DNA from: Sphingomonas rhizophila
Lineage (GTDB): Bacteria; Pseudomonadota; Alphaproteobacteria; Sphingomonadales; Sphingomonadaceae
Reading direction: 5' to 3'
Assembly (NCBI RefSeq): GCF_014396585.1
Contig: NZ_CP060717.1
Location: forward strand, 1,054,001-1,118,000
DNA length: 64,000 nucleotides
Part shown: positions 9,737-18,463 of the stretch, in pieces
Position numbering within the stretch: the first letter of the stretch is position 1
Layout of the letters: the number at the start of each line of letters is the position of its first letter
Position numbers and translations under genes: made by a program
The notes under the pieces: model-generated
Database searches by the model: none
Seen by the model: the letters and a program-made list of their open reading frames with translations, nothing else
Told to the model about the DNA's origin: nothing

Positions 9737-10543
9737 GTGACGCGGCAATTCCACAAGATGCATGGGCTCGGCAACGATTTCGTCGTGTTCGATGCGCGCG
9801 CCGAGCCGCTGACGGTGACACCGGCGCTGGCGCGGGCGCTTGGCGACCGGAAAACCGGGGTTGGATTCGACCAGTTGATCGTCCTGACACCGAGCCCTGC
9901 CGCGGACCTGCGCATGGACATCTGGAACGCCGATGGCGGCATGGCGGAGGCGTGCGGCAATGCCTCACGCTGCGTCGTCGCGCTGACCGGGGCGCAAACG
10001 ATCGAGACTGAGGGCGGGGTAATCGAGGGAGCGGCAATCGGCGCGGAGGTCGAGGTGGCGATGGGCGAGCCCCGCTTCGACTGGAACCAGATCCCGCTGG
10101 CGGATGCGATGGACACGCGGCCGTTGCCGCTGGCATGGGACGAGCTGGCGTCTCCCGACGCAGTCAATGTCGGCAATCCGCATCTCTGCTTTTTTGTGCA
10201 AGACAGCGACGCTATCCCGTTGGAAAAACTGGGGCCGCAGATCGAACATGACCCCGCATTCCCGGAGCGGATCAACGTCAATGTGGCGTCGGTCGAGCCG
10301 GATGGGTCGCTGAAACTGCGCACGTGGGAGCGTGGGGCGGGCCTGACCTTGGCGTGTGGGACCGGGGCCTGCGCCACGGGCGTTGCGGCGATCCGTCGGC
10401 GACTCGCGACCTCGCCGGTGACGGTGCGGACGCACGGCGGCAACCTGATGATTTCGTGGGCGCCCGGCGAGCCGGTGCGGATGCGCGGCGCCGCGACCCA
10501 CGTCTTCACTGGCACGATCGACCTGGATTCCCTACCCGCGTGA
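9737..10543 (+). CDS. dapF: Diaminopimelate epimerase
   Basis: Interconverts LL- and meso-diaminopimelate, the last shared step before lysine and peptidoglycan cross-link synthesis. The 268 residues show both catalytic cysteines: Cys73 in EACGNASRC and Cys207 in LACGTGACATG. The start MHGLGNDFVV and the NVGNPHLCFFV segment are family hallmarks. I chose GTG 9737 (VTRQFHKMHGLG), since the in-frame extension upstream is unlike any DapF. Its stop overlaps mtaB by GTGA, so it heads the dapF-mtaB-ftsY-yciB-ABC transcription unit. dapA lies elsewhere in the window. Confidence 0.96.
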   Translation: MTRQFHKMHGLGNDFVVFDARAEPLTVTPALARALGDRKTGVGFDQLIVLTPSPAADLRMDIWNADGGMAEACGNASRCVVALTGAQTIETEGGVIEGAAIGAEVEVAMGEPRFDWNQIPLADAMDTRPLPLAWDELASPDAVNVGNPHLCFFVQDSDAIPLEKLGPQIEHDPAFPERINVNVASVEPDGSLKLRTWERGAGLTLACGTGACATGVAAIRRRLATSPVTVRTHGGNLMISWAPGEPVRMRGAATHVFTGTIDLDSLPA

Positions 10544-11727
10544 GCGTCGAGACGATCACCCTGGGCTGCCGGCTCAATTTCGCCGAGAGCGAGGCGATGC
10601 GCGGTCTCGCGCCCAACGGCGCGCTGGTCGTCAATAGCTGCGCCGTGACCAACGAAGCCGTACGACAGACGCGCCAAGCCATCCGCCGCGCCCACCGCGA
10701 ACGGCCAGGACGGCCAATCATCGTGACCGGCTGCGCGGCCCAGCTTGACCCGCAGGCGTTCGCCGCGATGCCCGAAGTGGCCAAGGTCATCGGCAATGCC
10801 GACAAGTATCGCGCAGCCGCTTTTTCCAGCGATTCCAGGGTAGTGGCCAGTGACGTCATGACGGCAGCCGCACCGCCAGTGGCTGCGGGGTTTCTGGCGC
10901 GTGTGCGGAGTTTCGTCGCGATCCAGAGCGGCTGCGACCATCGCTGCACCTTCTGTTCGATCTGGCAGGCGCGCGGGCCAAGCCGCTCACTGCCTTACCC
11001 CGCGGTGCGCGAGGCAGTGGAGCGTGAGTTGCTGGGGGGCGCGCGGGAGATCGTACTCACCGGGGTCGACATCACCAGTTACGAGGGCGGGCTTGGCGCG
11101 CTGTGTCAGCGACTGCTGACCGAGGTGAGCGGGTTGAAGCGGCTCCGTTTGTCGTCCCTCGACAGCATCGAGGTAGACGACGCCCTGCTGGAGTTGTTCG
11201 GCGACGCGCGGATGATGCCGCATGTTCATTTGTCGCTGCAGGCCGGCGATGACCTGATACTCAAGCGGATGAAGCGGCGGCATTTGCGTGCCGACGCGGT
11301 GCGGCTGGTCGAACGGCTCAAGGCCGAGCGCGACGTCAGCATCGGTGCCGACCTGATTGCCGGATTCCCGACGGAAACCGCAGAGGCCGCAGCCAATACA
11401 CTGCGCCTGATTGAAGATTGCGACATCGTCGCCGCCCACGTTTTCCCCTTCTCGCCTCGGCCCAACACCCCGGCCGCGCGAATGCCACAGGTGGAACGTG
11501 AAATCGTCAAGGCGCGCGCCGCCCGGCTGCGCGACCGGGCATCGGCCCACCGCGACGCGTGGTTGCAGCGACTAGTCGGGACGGCGATGCCGGTGCTGAT
11601 TGAAAACAGTGCCAAGGGGCACAGCGACCAGTTCGCGCCGGTCCGCATCGACGGATCGACCCGCGGCGACAGTGGCATTGCTAGGATCGTCGGGCGCGAC
11701 GACCAGCATCTAATCGGGATTTTTTAA
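10540..11727 (+). CDS. mtaB: tRNA t6A37 methylthiotransferase MtaB
   Basis: A radical-SAM methylthiotransferase (395 residues) that converts t6A37 of ANN-decoding tRNAs to ms2t6A37. The N-terminal UPF0004 domain begins ETITLGCRLNFAESEAM and includes VNSCAVTNEA and VTGCAAQ, whose cysteines hold one iron-sulfur cluster. The radical-SAM cluster motif is CDHRCTFCSIWQARGPSRS. A TRAM-like C-terminus follows. MtaB rather than MiaB is favoured by the GCRLN start and the short length. The start is GTG 10540, overlapping dapF by four bases, and its stop overlaps ftsY by one base (taATG). Confidence 0.9.
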   Translation: MSVETITLGCRLNFAESEAMRGLAPNGALVVNSCAVTNEAVRQTRQAIRRAHRERPGRPIIVTGCAAQLDPQAFAAMPEVAKVIGNADKYRAAAFSSDSRVVASDVMTAAAPPVAAGFLARVRSFVAIQSGCDHRCTFCSIWQARGPSRSLPYPAVREAVERELLGGAREIVLTGVDITSYEGGLGALCQRLLTEVSGLKRLRLSSLDSIEVDDALLELFGDARMMPHVHLSLQAGDDLILKRMKRRHLRADAVRLVERLKAERDVSIGADLIAGFPTETAEAAANTLRLIEDCDIVAAHVFPFSPRPNTPAARMPQVEREIVKARAARLRDRASAHRDAWLQRLVGTAMPVLIENSAKGHSDQFAPVRIDGSTRGDSGIARIVGRDDQHLIGIF

Positions 11728-12641
11728 TGAGTTGGCTCGAACGCCTGACAGGCGGTTTTAAAAAGACGGCGGACCGGGTCGGAGAGAATATCGCTGGCCT
11801 CGCAACGAAGCAGGCGCTCGACTCGTCGACACTCGACGACATTGAGGAGGCGCTGATCGCGTCTGATCTTGGCCCGGAAGCGTCGCGGCGGATCCGCGAA
11901 GCGATCGCCTCCCGCCGCTACGAGCAGCTCGACGAGCGCGGGCTGCGGACCATCCTCGCCGAGGAGATCGAAGCGATTCTGGCGCCGGTCGCCAAGCCGC
12001 TCGATGTGTGGGGCTTTCCTCGGCCGCACGTCATCCTGGTGATCGGCGTCAACGGCAGCGGCAAGACGACCACCATCGGAAAGCTTGCCCACCTGCTGCA
12101 AGAGCAGGATTATGGCGTCATGCTGGCGGCCGGCGACACGTTCCGGGCGGCGGCCATCGAGCAACTCAAGATCTGGGGCGACCGGATCGGCGCGCCGGTC
12201 ATCACCGGCAAGGAAGGCGGGGATGCGGCCGGTATCGTCTATGACGGGGTCAAGCAGGCGACCGCGACCGGAATCGACGCTCTGATCGTCGACACCGCCG
12301 GGCGTTTGCAGAACAAGGCACACCTCATGGACGAGCTGTCCAAGGTTCGCCGTGTGTTGGGTCGCCTGAACCCGGAGGCCCCGCACGACGTTCTGCTCGT
12401 TCTCGACGCCACCACCGGGCAAAATGCCCTCAACCAGATCGAGGTCTTCAAGGAGAGCGCGGGCGTGACTGGCCTCATCATGACGAAACTCGACGGCACC
12501 GCCCGCGGCGGCGTGCTGGTGGCGGCCGCCGAGAAGTTCGGAATGCCGATCCACGCGATCGGCGTCGGCGAGGGTGTCGACGATTTGCGACCGTTCGACC
12601 CCAAGGCGGTGGCGCGGGCCATAGCGGGCTTGCCGGCATGA
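11727..12641 (+). CDS. ftsY: Signal recognition particle receptor FtsY
   Basis: A 304-residue SRP GTPase that receives ribosome-Ffh complexes at the inner membrane. It has a short NG-type N domain (SWLERLTGGFKKTADRVGEN), then GVNGSGKTTTIGKL (P-loop), DTFRAAAIEQL, DTAGRLQNKAHLM and TKLDGTARGG. It lacks the long acidic A domain of E. coli FtsY, as is common in alphaproteobacteria. It overlaps mtaB by one base and yciB by ATGA. Ffh, its partner, is encoded about 3 kb upstream on the opposite strand. Confidence 0.96.
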   Translation: MSWLERLTGGFKKTADRVGENIAGLATKQALDSSTLDDIEEALIASDLGPEASRRIREAIASRRYEQLDERGLRTILAEEIEAILAPVAKPLDVWGFPRPHVILVIGVNGSGKTTTIGKLAHLLQEQDYGVMLAAGDTFRAAAIEQLKIWGDRIGAPVITGKEGGDAAGIVYDGVKQATATGIDALIVDTAGRLQNKAHLMDELSKVRRVLGRLNPEAPHDVLLVLDATTGQNALNQIEVFKESAGVTGLIMTKLDGTARGGVLVAAAEKFGMPIHAIGVGEGVDDLRPFDPKAVARAIAGLPA

Positions 12642-13246
12642 CCGACGCTACTTCGCGCAAGGAGCTTGGCGGCGGCATGCGCCTGGCGCTCGACCTCGGC
12701 CCCCTCCTCCTCTTCTTCCTTGCCAACGCCAAGGTCGGAATCTTTTTCGCGACCGGCGTCTTTATCGTCGCCATCCTTGTTTCGATGGCGGTCAGCTACG
12801 CCCTGGTCCGCCACGTGACCGCGCTGCAGATGTTTTCGGCGGTGATGGTGGTGGTGATGGGCGGCCTAACCATCTGGCTTCACAACGAAACCTTCATCAA
12901 ATTGAAGCCGACGATCTACTACGGCTTCGTTGCGGCGATCCTGGGCTTCGGACTGGCGACCGGGCGGCCGCTCCTCAAGAATGTACTCGGCGGCGCCTAT
13001 CCGGGACTGGATGCGGAAGGCTGGCGCAAGCTGACGCGCAACTGGGCGCTGTTCTTCGTCGTCATGGCCATCGCCAACGAGCTTGTCTGGCGCAACAGCA
13101 GCACCAGCTTCTGGGTCGGATACAAGTTGTGGGGCGCGATTCCGGCCACGCTCCTCTTCGCCATCGCCAACGTGCCGATGCTGATGCGGCACGGCCTTAA
13201 CAAGGAGGACGCCGTGAACGCATCCGAACCGGCGCCCGTCGAATGA
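12638..13246 (+). CDS. yciB: Inner membrane septation-type protein YciB/IspZ
   Basis: A 202-residue polytopic inner-membrane protein. Five or six hydrophobic segments are visible (for example [20 protein letters not shown] and [14 protein letters not shown]). The [14 protein letters not shown] block and the [12 protein letters not shown]...NELVWR region are characteristic of the YciB/IspZ (intracellular septation protein A) family, implicated in envelope integrity and division in enterobacteria. Overlapping starts (ATGA with ftsY, ATGA with the ABC ATPase) place it within the same operon. Confidence 0.92.
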   Translation: MTDATSRKELGGGMRLALDLGPLLLFFLANAKVGIFFATGVFIVAILVSMAVSYALVRHVTALQMFSAVMVVVMGGLTIWLHNETFIKLKPTIYYGFVAAILGFGLATGRPLLKNVLGGAYPGLDAEGWRKLTRNWALFFVVMAIANELVWRNSSTSFWVGYKLWGAIPATLLFAIANVPMLMRHGLNKEDAVNASEPAPVE

Positions 13247-14181
13247 GCGAGCCTATCCTCAGCATCAAGGGCCTGACCAAAGTCTATGGCAGCGGCCAGG
13301 AAGCGTTGAAAGGCGTCGATCTCGACATCATGCCGGGCGAGATTTTCGCCCTGCTCGGTCCGAACGGTGCGGGCAAGACGACCCTGATCTCGATCGTGTG
13401 CGGCATCGTTACCGCCAGCGGCGGGACCGTGACCGTCGCCGGCCATGATAACCGAACTCATTTCCGCGCCGCCCGAACCCTGGTTGGGCTGGTGCCGCAG
13501 GAATTGACTACCGATGCCTTCGAGACGGTGTGGGCCACCGTCAGCTTCAGCCGCGGCCTTTTCGGCAAGCCGCGCGACGACAAGAAGATCGAGGATATTC
13601 TTCGACGGCTGTCGCTATGGGACAAGCGCAAGGCGAAGATGATGGAATTGTCTGGCGGCATGAAGCGCCGGGTGATGATCGCCAAGGCGTTGAGCCACGA
13701 ACCCGCACTGCTGTTCCTCGACGAACCCACCGCCGGAGTCGATGTCGAGCTTCGCCGCGACATGTGGGAAATGGTCCGCAAGCTGCGGGCCGACGGGACG
13801 ACCGTGGTTCTGACGACCCACTACATCGAGGAGGCCGAAGAAATGGCCGACCGCGTCGGGGTCATTCGCCAGGGCGAACTGGTGGCGCTGGGCGACAAGG
13901 CCGAACTGATGCAGCGCATGGGCAAGAAAACCCTGAAAATCGCGCTCGACGAACCGTTGGCCACCGTCCCGCCCGAGCTGGACGAATGGGGACCAGTGCT
14001 CGAGGATGACGGATATACGCTGTGCTATCGCTTCGACAGCCACGCCGAGACTACCGGCATCGGCGGCCTGATGCGCCGCATCGACACCCTCAACCTGGGT
14101 TACAAGGACCTATCGACCCAGCAATCTAGCCTTGAGGACATCTTCGTGAGCCTGGTCCATGGCGAGAGGGACGCGGCATGA
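13243..14181 (+). CDS. ABC transporter ATP-binding protein (YadG type)
   Basis: A 312-residue ABC ATPase. It has Walker A GPNGAGKT (residues 39-46), a Q-loop in [14 protein letters not shown], signature LSGGMKRR, Walker [13 protein letters not shown] and the H-loop TTHYIEEAE. The C-terminal 80 residues are the accessory domain often seen in drug- or lipid-export ATPases of the YadG/CcmA group. It pairs with the permease that starts inside its last codons (ATGA). The exported substrate cannot be inferred from the sequence. Confidence 0.92.
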   Translation: MSEPILSIKGLTKVYGSGQEALKGVDLDIMPGEIFALLGPNGAGKTTLISIVCGIVTASGGTVTVAGHDNRTHFRAARTLVGLVPQELTTDAFETVWATVSFSRGLFGKPRDDKKIEDILRRLSLWDKRKAKMMELSGGMKRRVMIAKALSHEPALLFLDEPTAGVDVELRRDMWEMVRKLRADGTTVVLTTHYIEEAEEMADRVGVIRQGELVALGDKAELMQRMGKKTLKIALDEPLATVPPELDEWGPVLEDDGYTLCYRFDSHAETTGIGGLMRRIDTLNLGYKDLSTQQSSLEDIFVSLVHGERDAA

Positions 14182-14939
14182 ACTGGTCGGGCATCAAGGC
14201 GATCTATTACTTCGAAATGGCTCGGGCGGGACGCACGCTGTGGCAGAGCCTCGTTGCACCGGTGATCACTACCTCGCTGTACTTCGTCGTCTTCGGGTCG
14301 GCGATCGGTGGGCGGATGACGGACATGGCCGGCGTCGATTACGCCAGCTTCATCGTGCCCGGCCTGATCCTGCTGTCGGTCCTGACGCAGTCGATCTTCA
14401 ACGCCAGCTTTGGCATTTATTTCCCGAAGTTTACCGGCACGATCTACGAACTACTCTCAGCGCCAATATCACCCATCGAGACGGTTATCGCCTATGTTGG
14501 CGCCGCGGTCAGCAAGTCAGTGGTGCTGGCGCTGGTCACGCTGTTGACGGCAACGCTGTTCGTGCCAGTGCAGATCGCCCACCCGGTGCTGATGGTCATC
14601 GCGCTGATCCTGATTTCAACCGCCTTCTGCCTGCTCGGCTTCGCGATCGGCATCTGGGCCAAGAATTTCGAGCAGTTGCAGGTCGTGCCGCTGCTGGTGG
14701 TGACGCCTCTCACCTTCCTTGGCGGCGTCTTTTATTCGACTGCCGCGCTCGGCGAGCCGTGGCGCACGGTAATCCACGCCAACCCGATCCTCTACCTGGT
14801 GTCGGGCTTTCGCTGGACCTTCTTCGAAATCGTCGATGTGCCGCTGACCGCCAGCATTGCCGCGTTGGCGCTGTCCATCGCGCTTCCGCTGGCGGTCATC
14901 GTCTGGATCTTCAAGACCGGATACCGGCTGAAGAGCTAA
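14178..14939 (+). CDS. ABC-2 type transporter permease (YadH type)
   Basis: A 253-residue integral membrane subunit with about six hydrophobic segments. It includes the ABC-2 features [19 protein letters not shown] at the cytoplasmic N-terminus, a central [20 protein letters not shown] and the conserved [14 protein letters not shown] region near residue 180. It forms the export channel for the upstream ATPase, two copies of each being usual. It ends the six-gene plus-strand operon that starts at dapF; its stop overlaps the convergent sodB stop by four bases. Confidence 0.92.
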   Translation: MNWSGIKAIYYFEMARAGRTLWQSLVAPVITTSLYFVVFGSAIGGRMTDMAGVDYASFIVPGLILLSVLTQSIFNASFGIYFPKFTGTIYELLSAPISPIETVIAYVGAAVSKSVVLALVTLLTATLFVPVQIAHPVLMVIALILISTAFCLLGFAIGIWAKNFEQLQVVPLLVVTPLTFLGGVFYSTAALGEPWRTVIHANPILYLVSGFRWTFFEIVDVPLTASIAALALSIALPLAVIVWIFKTGYRLKS

Positions 14940-15559
14940 CCCTGCTGGTCGGCGCGCGAAACGCCCTGGCCGTCAAGGTTCTGGGCAACGAAGTCCCAGT
15001 TGATGACGTTTTCGAGCACGGACTTTAGGTAGCGTGGCCGCTCATTGCGATAATCGATGTAGTAGGCATGCTCCCACACATCGAGCGTCAGCAGCGGTGT
15101 CATGCCGTGAACGACCGGCGTGTCGGCGTCGTGAAGTGACGTCACTTCCAGCTTGCCGTTGTTGAGGATCAGCCAACCCCAGCCCGACGCGAAGTGGTTG
15201 GCGCTCTCGGTGGCGAGCTTTTCCAGCAAGGTGTCCTGACCGCCGAAGTCGTTGTCGATCATCTCTTTCAACTTGCCCGACGGCGCGGTCGCACCGGCCG
15301 GAGCAAGGCATTGCCAGAAGAAGCTGTGGTTCCAGATCTGGGCACTGTTGTTGAACAGACCCTTGTCGCCCTTGTCCTTCGCGGCCTTGATGACCTCGAC
15401 CAGGGAGGCGCCTTCAAGCCCCTTCTCGCCGAGCATGCCGTTGGTCTTGTCGATATAGGCCTTGTGATGCTTGCCGTGGTGATAGTCGAAGGTCTCGGCA
15501 GACATGAAATCGCCGAGGGCGTCCTTGGCAAAAGGCAGGTCGGGAAGCGTGAAGGCCAT
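14936..15559 (-). CDS. sodB: Fe/Mn superoxide dismutase
   Basis: A 207-residue superoxide dismutase converting superoxide to peroxide and oxygen. The metal ligands are visible: a His in the FDYHHGKHHKAY segment (about residues 24-35), the His of IWNHSFFW, and Asp and His in DVWEHAYYIDYRN. The overall pattern is closer to the iron-type enzymes, but iron and manganese forms cannot be separated with certainty by eye. The start ATG 15559 gives the normal MAFTLPDLPF opening. It has no signal peptide, so it is cytoplasmic. Regulation by iron is known for sodB in other bacteria; I see no convincing Fur site here. Confidence 0.95.
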   Translation of the reverse strand: MAFTLPDLPFAKDALGDFMSAETFDYHHGKHHKAYIDKTNGMLGEKGLEGASLVEVIKAAKDKGDKGLFNNSAQIWNHSFFWQCLAPAGATAPSGKLKEMIDNDFGGQDTLLEKLATESANHFASGWGWLILNNGKLEVTSLHDADTPVVHGMTPLLTLDVWEHAYYIDYRNERPRYLKSVLENVINWDFVAQNLDGQGVSRADQQG

Positions 15560-15609
15560 TGGGGCAACTCCTGGGTTAGATGCGTCGCGTGATGAACGCC
15601 CCTACCCCC

Positions 15610-15632
15610 GCCGTGTTGCAAGTCAACGCGGC
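15610..15632 (-). terminator. Hairpin directly after pspF (possible terminator)
   Basis: The arms GCCGTGTTG and CAACGCGGC pair across a five-base loop with one G-T wobble. The hairpin sits just beyond the pspF stop codon. There is no T-run behind it on the minus strand, so it may be only a weak or Rho-assisted terminator, or an RNA-stabilising stem between pspF and sodB. Confidence 0.35.
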
Positions 15633-15633
15633 C

Positions 15634-16680
15634 TTAATCGCCCGACGCTTCCATCAACTTGTGCCGCTTGAGCGCATGGCGAAGCTGGTCGTAGCTGAGA
15701 CCGAGCGCCGATGCCGTCGCCCGCTGATTGAATCGGTTGCGCGCCAGGGCGTCCTCCAGCAGCAACCGCTCGTAGCTGTTGACGGCCGCGCGGAGGTCGT
15801 CGGTCGTCAGAGGTGCGGCCATTGGCGCGGCGGAGGGCGCTTCGTCCGTTGGCTCCATCGGCGCGGGACGCGGCGTCGACGGCAGGATCGGATCCTTCCC
15901 CATCACCCAGGGTGAACTGAACGGATCGAACTGGATTTCCGTAATGGGCCGTTCCGGGTTCTCGTGACGATAAACCGCGCGTTCGACGACGTTCCGCAAC
16001 TCCCGGACGTTGCCGGGCCATTGGTATTCCTCCAGCTTGGCGATGGCTTCCGGCGCGAAGCCGGGCCAGTTCGTCCAATCGAGCTCGACCGCCATTCGCC
16101 GCGCGAAATGCTCGGCCAGCAGGATGATGTCGCCTTCGCGGACGCGAAGCGGCGGTAATGTGACAACTTCGAAGCTCAACCGGTCCAGCAAGTCGGCGCG
16201 AAATCGGCCCTCGTCGACCAGGCGGGGGAGATGCTCGTTGGTGGCCGCGACGATCCGGACATCGACGTTGATCGGCTTGGACGCGCCGATGCGTGTAATC
16301 TCCCCATATTCGACCGCGCGTAGCAGCCGGTCCTGTGCCGGCGACGACAAGGTGGCCAGTTCATCGAGAAAGAGGGTTCCGCCATCGGCTTCCTCGAAGC
16401 GTCCGTGGCGCGTTTTCGCGGCGCCGGTGAAACTGCCCGCCTCATGGCCGAACAATTCCGCCTCGATCAGATTTTCCGGGAGCGCCGCGCAGTTCATCGT
16501 CACGAGCGGGCCGGACCAGCGCGACGACAAGTGGTGCAGGCGCTCGGCGATCAGCTCCTTGCCGGTGCCCCGTTCGCCGATGACGAGGACGGGGCGATTG
16601 AGCGGCGCTGCACGGCTCGCCCGCTCGACCGCGTCGAGGAACGCTAGGCTCTGGCCGACGAACTGATTGGCGCGTTCCAT
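15634..16680 (-). CDS. pspF: Phage-shock operon sigma-54 activator PspF
   Basis: A 348-residue bacterial enhancer-binding protein lacking a receiver domain, as PspF does. The AAA+ domain starts around residue 8; its Walker A is GERGTGKE, the sigma-54 contact loop reads GSFTGA (canonical GAFTGA) and Walker B is GGTLFLDE. The C-terminal Fis-type helix-turn-helix ends with NQRATASALGLSYDQLRHAL. PspF hydrolyses ATP to open sigma-54 promoters and in E. coli is held inactive by PspA. It is transcribed divergently from pspA across a 178-base region that contains a sigma-54 promoter and a palindrome, exactly the classical psp arrangement. Confidence 0.93.
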   Translation of the reverse strand: MERANQFVGQSLAFLDAVERASRAAPLNRPVLVIGERGTGKELIAERLHHLSSRWSGPLVTMNCAALPENLIEAELFGHEAGSFTGAAKTRHGRFEEADGGTLFLDELATLSSPAQDRLLRAVEYGEITRIGASKPINVDVRIVAATNEHLPRLVDEGRFRADLLDRLSFEVVTLPPLRVREGDIILLAEHFARRMAVELDWTNWPGFAPEAIAKLEEYQWPGNVRELRNVVERAVYRHENPERPITEIQFDPFSSPWVMGKDPILPSTPRPAPMEPTDEAPSAAPMAAPLTTDDLRAAVNSYERLLLEDALARNRFNQRATASALGLSYDQLRHALKRHKLMEASGD

Positions 16681-16707
16681 TCCCGTCCCCGAAACTTGGC
16701 CAACTCT

Positions 16708-16725
16708 TGGTGGTAAATCCCACCA
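16708..16725. promoter_or_regulatory. Palindrome, candidate PspF upstream activating site
   Basis: A perfect inverted repeat TGGTGG-TAAATC-CCACCA lies in the pspF-pspA intergenic region about 100 bases upstream of the predicted pspA transcription start. Enhancer sites for PspF in E. coli lie at similar distances. Only 27 bases separate it from the pspF start codon, so binding could also repress pspF, as PspF autoregulates in E. coli. The assignment is from position and symmetry alone. Confidence 0.55.
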
Positions 16726-16799
16726 TCTGGCAAGAAATTTCGGCCCGCCGTTGGTCGAAAAATGCCGTTTTTATCGGATTTTCGTCGACGGACGGATTA

Positions 16800-16815
16800 T
16801 GGCACGTACCATGCA
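16800..16815 (+). promoter_or_regulatory. Sigma-54 promoter of the psp operon
   Basis: TGGCACGTACCATGCA matches the -24/-12 consensus TGGCAC-N5-TTGCA at every position but one (A for the first T of the -12 element). The GG and GC dinucleotides have the required spacing. Transcription would start near 16826, giving a leader of about 33 bases to the pspA ATG at 16859, with GGAG at 16849-16852 as ribosome binding site. The divergent PspF gene is the expected activator. Confidence 0.85.
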
Positions 16816-16858
16816 AGAAAGATGGCACAAAGGCCTTGTTACGAACTTGGAGTGCTAG

Positions 16859-17527
16859 ATGGGTATCTTTTCCCGAACCCGGGACATCTTCGCCGCCAAC
16901 ATGACCGAACTGCTCGATCGGGCGGAAGACCCGGCGCGCATGATCCGAATGATCATCCTGGAAATGGAAGAAACGCTGGTCGAGGTGCGCGCCTCTGCGG
17001 CGCGGTCGATCGCTGATGGCAAGGAAATGCGGCGCGCGTTGTCGCGGCTCGACGAAATCCAGACCGGCTGGACCGAAAAGGCCGAGCTGGCCCTGTCCAA
17101 GAACCGCGAGGACTTGGCCAAGGCGGCGTTGATGGAGCGGCAGAAGGCGGCGGACATGGCCGAGGGCCTGCGCGGCGAGATTGCGGTCATCGAGGAAACG
17201 CTGAAAAGTTACGAGGCCGACATCGCCAAGCTGCAGGGCAAGCTGCGCGAGGCTCGCGCCCGTCAGAATGCGATCGCGACCCGCTTTGAAAGCGCTCTCA
17301 CGCGCGCCAAGGCGAGCGAGCTGCTCAACGGTGGCCGCACCCAGGACGCCTTCGCGCGCTTCGACATCCTCGAGCGTCGCGCCGACCTCGCCGAGGGCCA
17401 TGCCGATGCGCTGGGCATGACGGGGCCCAAGAGCCTTGAGGAAGAGATCGCCGATCTTCGGTCCTCGGACCGGGTCGATGCGGAACTGGAAGCGATGAAG
17501 GCCGCGATGAAGGCCAAAGGGGAATAG
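16859..17527 (+). CDS. pspA: Phage shock protein A
   Basis: A 222-residue PspA/Vipp1 (bacterial ESCRT-III-like) protein. It is almost entirely helical coiled coil: MGIFSRTRDIFAANMTELLD, RAEDPARMIRMIILEMEETL and long heptads through residue 190. In other bacteria PspA binds the inner membrane under stress, oligomerises to seal it, and in its resting state inhibits PspF. Length and start are normal. It is the first gene after the sigma-54 promoter, and pspB begins four bases after its stop codon. Confidence 0.96.
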   Translation: MGIFSRTRDIFAANMTELLDRAEDPARMIRMIILEMEETLVEVRASAARSIADGKEMRRALSRLDEIQTGWTEKAELALSKNREDLAKAALMERQKAADMAEGLRGEIAVIEETLKSYEADIAKLQGKLREARARQNAIATRFESALTRAKASELLNGGRTQDAFARFDILERRADLAEGHADALGMTGPKSLEEEIADLRSSDRVDAELEAMKAAMKAKGE

Positions 17528-17530
17528 ACG

Positions 17531-17821
17531 ATGGAATTCGGAGATCTGATGGGCCTGGTGGTCGCCATGGGCGTGCTGTTCATCGGCCTGCCCTGGCTGG
17601 TGTTCCACTACATCACCAAATGGAAGACGGCGGCCCGGCTGACCGGCTCGGATGAAAAGCTGCTCGATGAGCTGCACGATGCCGCCCGCCGTCTCGATGA
17701 TCGCCTCTGCTCGATCGAGCGCATCATGACGGCCGAAAATCCGGACTGGCGCCGCCAGTGCCTTCCGCCCGAGGAAAATTATCGCGAACGCCTGCTGCCC
17801 AGCCGGGAGGACGCACGATGA
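17531..17821 (+). CDS. pspB: Phage shock protein B
   Basis: A 96-residue inner-membrane protein with one N-terminal transmembrane helix (LMGLVVAMGVLFIGLPWLVF), then an amphipathic coiled coil holding KLLDELHDAARRLDDR and SIERIMTAENPDWR, as in PspB. With PspC it senses membrane stress and frees PspF from PspA. The tail after residue 75 (about 20 residues) is longer than in E. coli PspB, which is about 74 residues. The SIERIMTAEN segment is related to the motif repeated in the five small downstream proteins. Confidence 0.9.
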   Translation: MEFGDLMGLVVAMGVLFIGLPWLVFHYITKWKTAARLTGSDEKLLDELHDAARRLDDRLCSIERIMTAENPDWRRQCLPPEENYRERLLPSREDAR

Positions 17822-18207
17822 GCACGCAACCCCCAAGCCGCACGAGCTTCTACCTCGACAAGCGCCATGGGAAGGTGATGGGCGTCTGCTCCGGCATCGC
17901 CAATTACACCGGCCTCGACGTCACGCTGGTCCGCATCATGATGGCCTCGGCGATGTTCATGAGCGGTTTCTCCATCCTGCCTCTCTACTTCATCGCCGGC
18001 TGGATCGCCGACGACCAGCCGCGGGAGCTGCAGCACGATACCAAGGAAGATCGCCGCTTCTGGCAGGGCGTGCGCGCGTCGCCGGCCCAGAGCGCGCGCG
18101 ACATCCGTTCGCGGATGCGCGAAATTGACCGCCGCATCGGCGACATCGAGATGTACGTCACGACGCAGAACCGCAGCCTGGCGCGCGAAATCGAAGACCT
18201 GCGCTAG
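17818..18207 (+). CDS. pspC: Phage shock protein C
   Basis: A 129-residue PspC-domain membrane protein. The domain is clear: FYLDKRHGKVMGVCSGIANY, then TGLDVTLVRI, followed by a hydrophobic helix (ILPLYFIAGWIADDQP). The last 60 residues are a charged coiled coil ending TTQNRSLAREIEDLR, the same ending found in the next five proteins. The start is ATG 17818, overlapping the pspB stop as ATGA. Its partner is PspB; together they form the membrane sensor of the Psp response. Confidence 0.93.
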   Translation: MSTQPPSRTSFYLDKRHGKVMGVCSGIANYTGLDVTLVRIMMASAMFMSGFSILPLYFIAGWIADDQPRELQHDTKEDRRFWQGVRASPAQSARDIRSRMREIDRRIGDIEMYVTTQNRSLAREIEDLR

Positions 18208-18225
18208 AAGGAAACGGGGGCAATC

Positions 18226-18453
18226 ATGGATCTTGGACCGCTCATTCCCATCGTCGCCATCCTCTCGGGCCTTGGCTGGGGATGGCTAGCGTTGAAACAC
18301 CGCGAACTGAAATTGAAAGGTTCGGGATCGAAAGCGGAAATCGAAACGCTCCGCGCCGAAAACAAGCAGCTTCACGACCGCCTCGCCGTGCTTGAGCGGA
18401 TCGCTACCGACCAACCATCCGCGCTGTCGCGCGAGATCGAAACGCTACGTTAG
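18226..18453 (+). CDS. Small Psp-associated membrane/coiled-coil protein 1
   Basis: A 75-residue protein, 18 bases after pspC. Residues 5-22 (PLIPIVAILSGLGWGWLA) form one membrane helix. A basic stretch follows (KHRELKLKGSGSK), and residues 40-75 form a coiled coil ending LERIATDQPSALSREIETLR. No family name is known to me. The layout (one helix, basic patch, short coiled coil) resembles PspB, and the ending resembles that of PspC. It is the first of five consecutive genes with this plan. The role in sensing or tuning the Psp response is inferred from position only. Confidence 0.8.
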   Translation: MDLGPLIPIVAILSGLGWGWLALKHRELKLKGSGSKAEIETLRAENKQLHDRLAVLERIATDQPSALSREIETLR

Positions 18454-18463
18454 GGGAATTCAC

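Noticed and set aside
9271-10941. Upstream in-frame extension of the DUF924 reading frame
   Set aside because: It runs antisense to dapF and mtaB and does not resemble protein of any known family; the DUF924 start is GTG 9270.
16823-16838. Second TGGCAC in front of pspA as another sigma-54 promoter
   Set aside because: The -12 element is missing at the correct spacing (GG to GC distance wrong).
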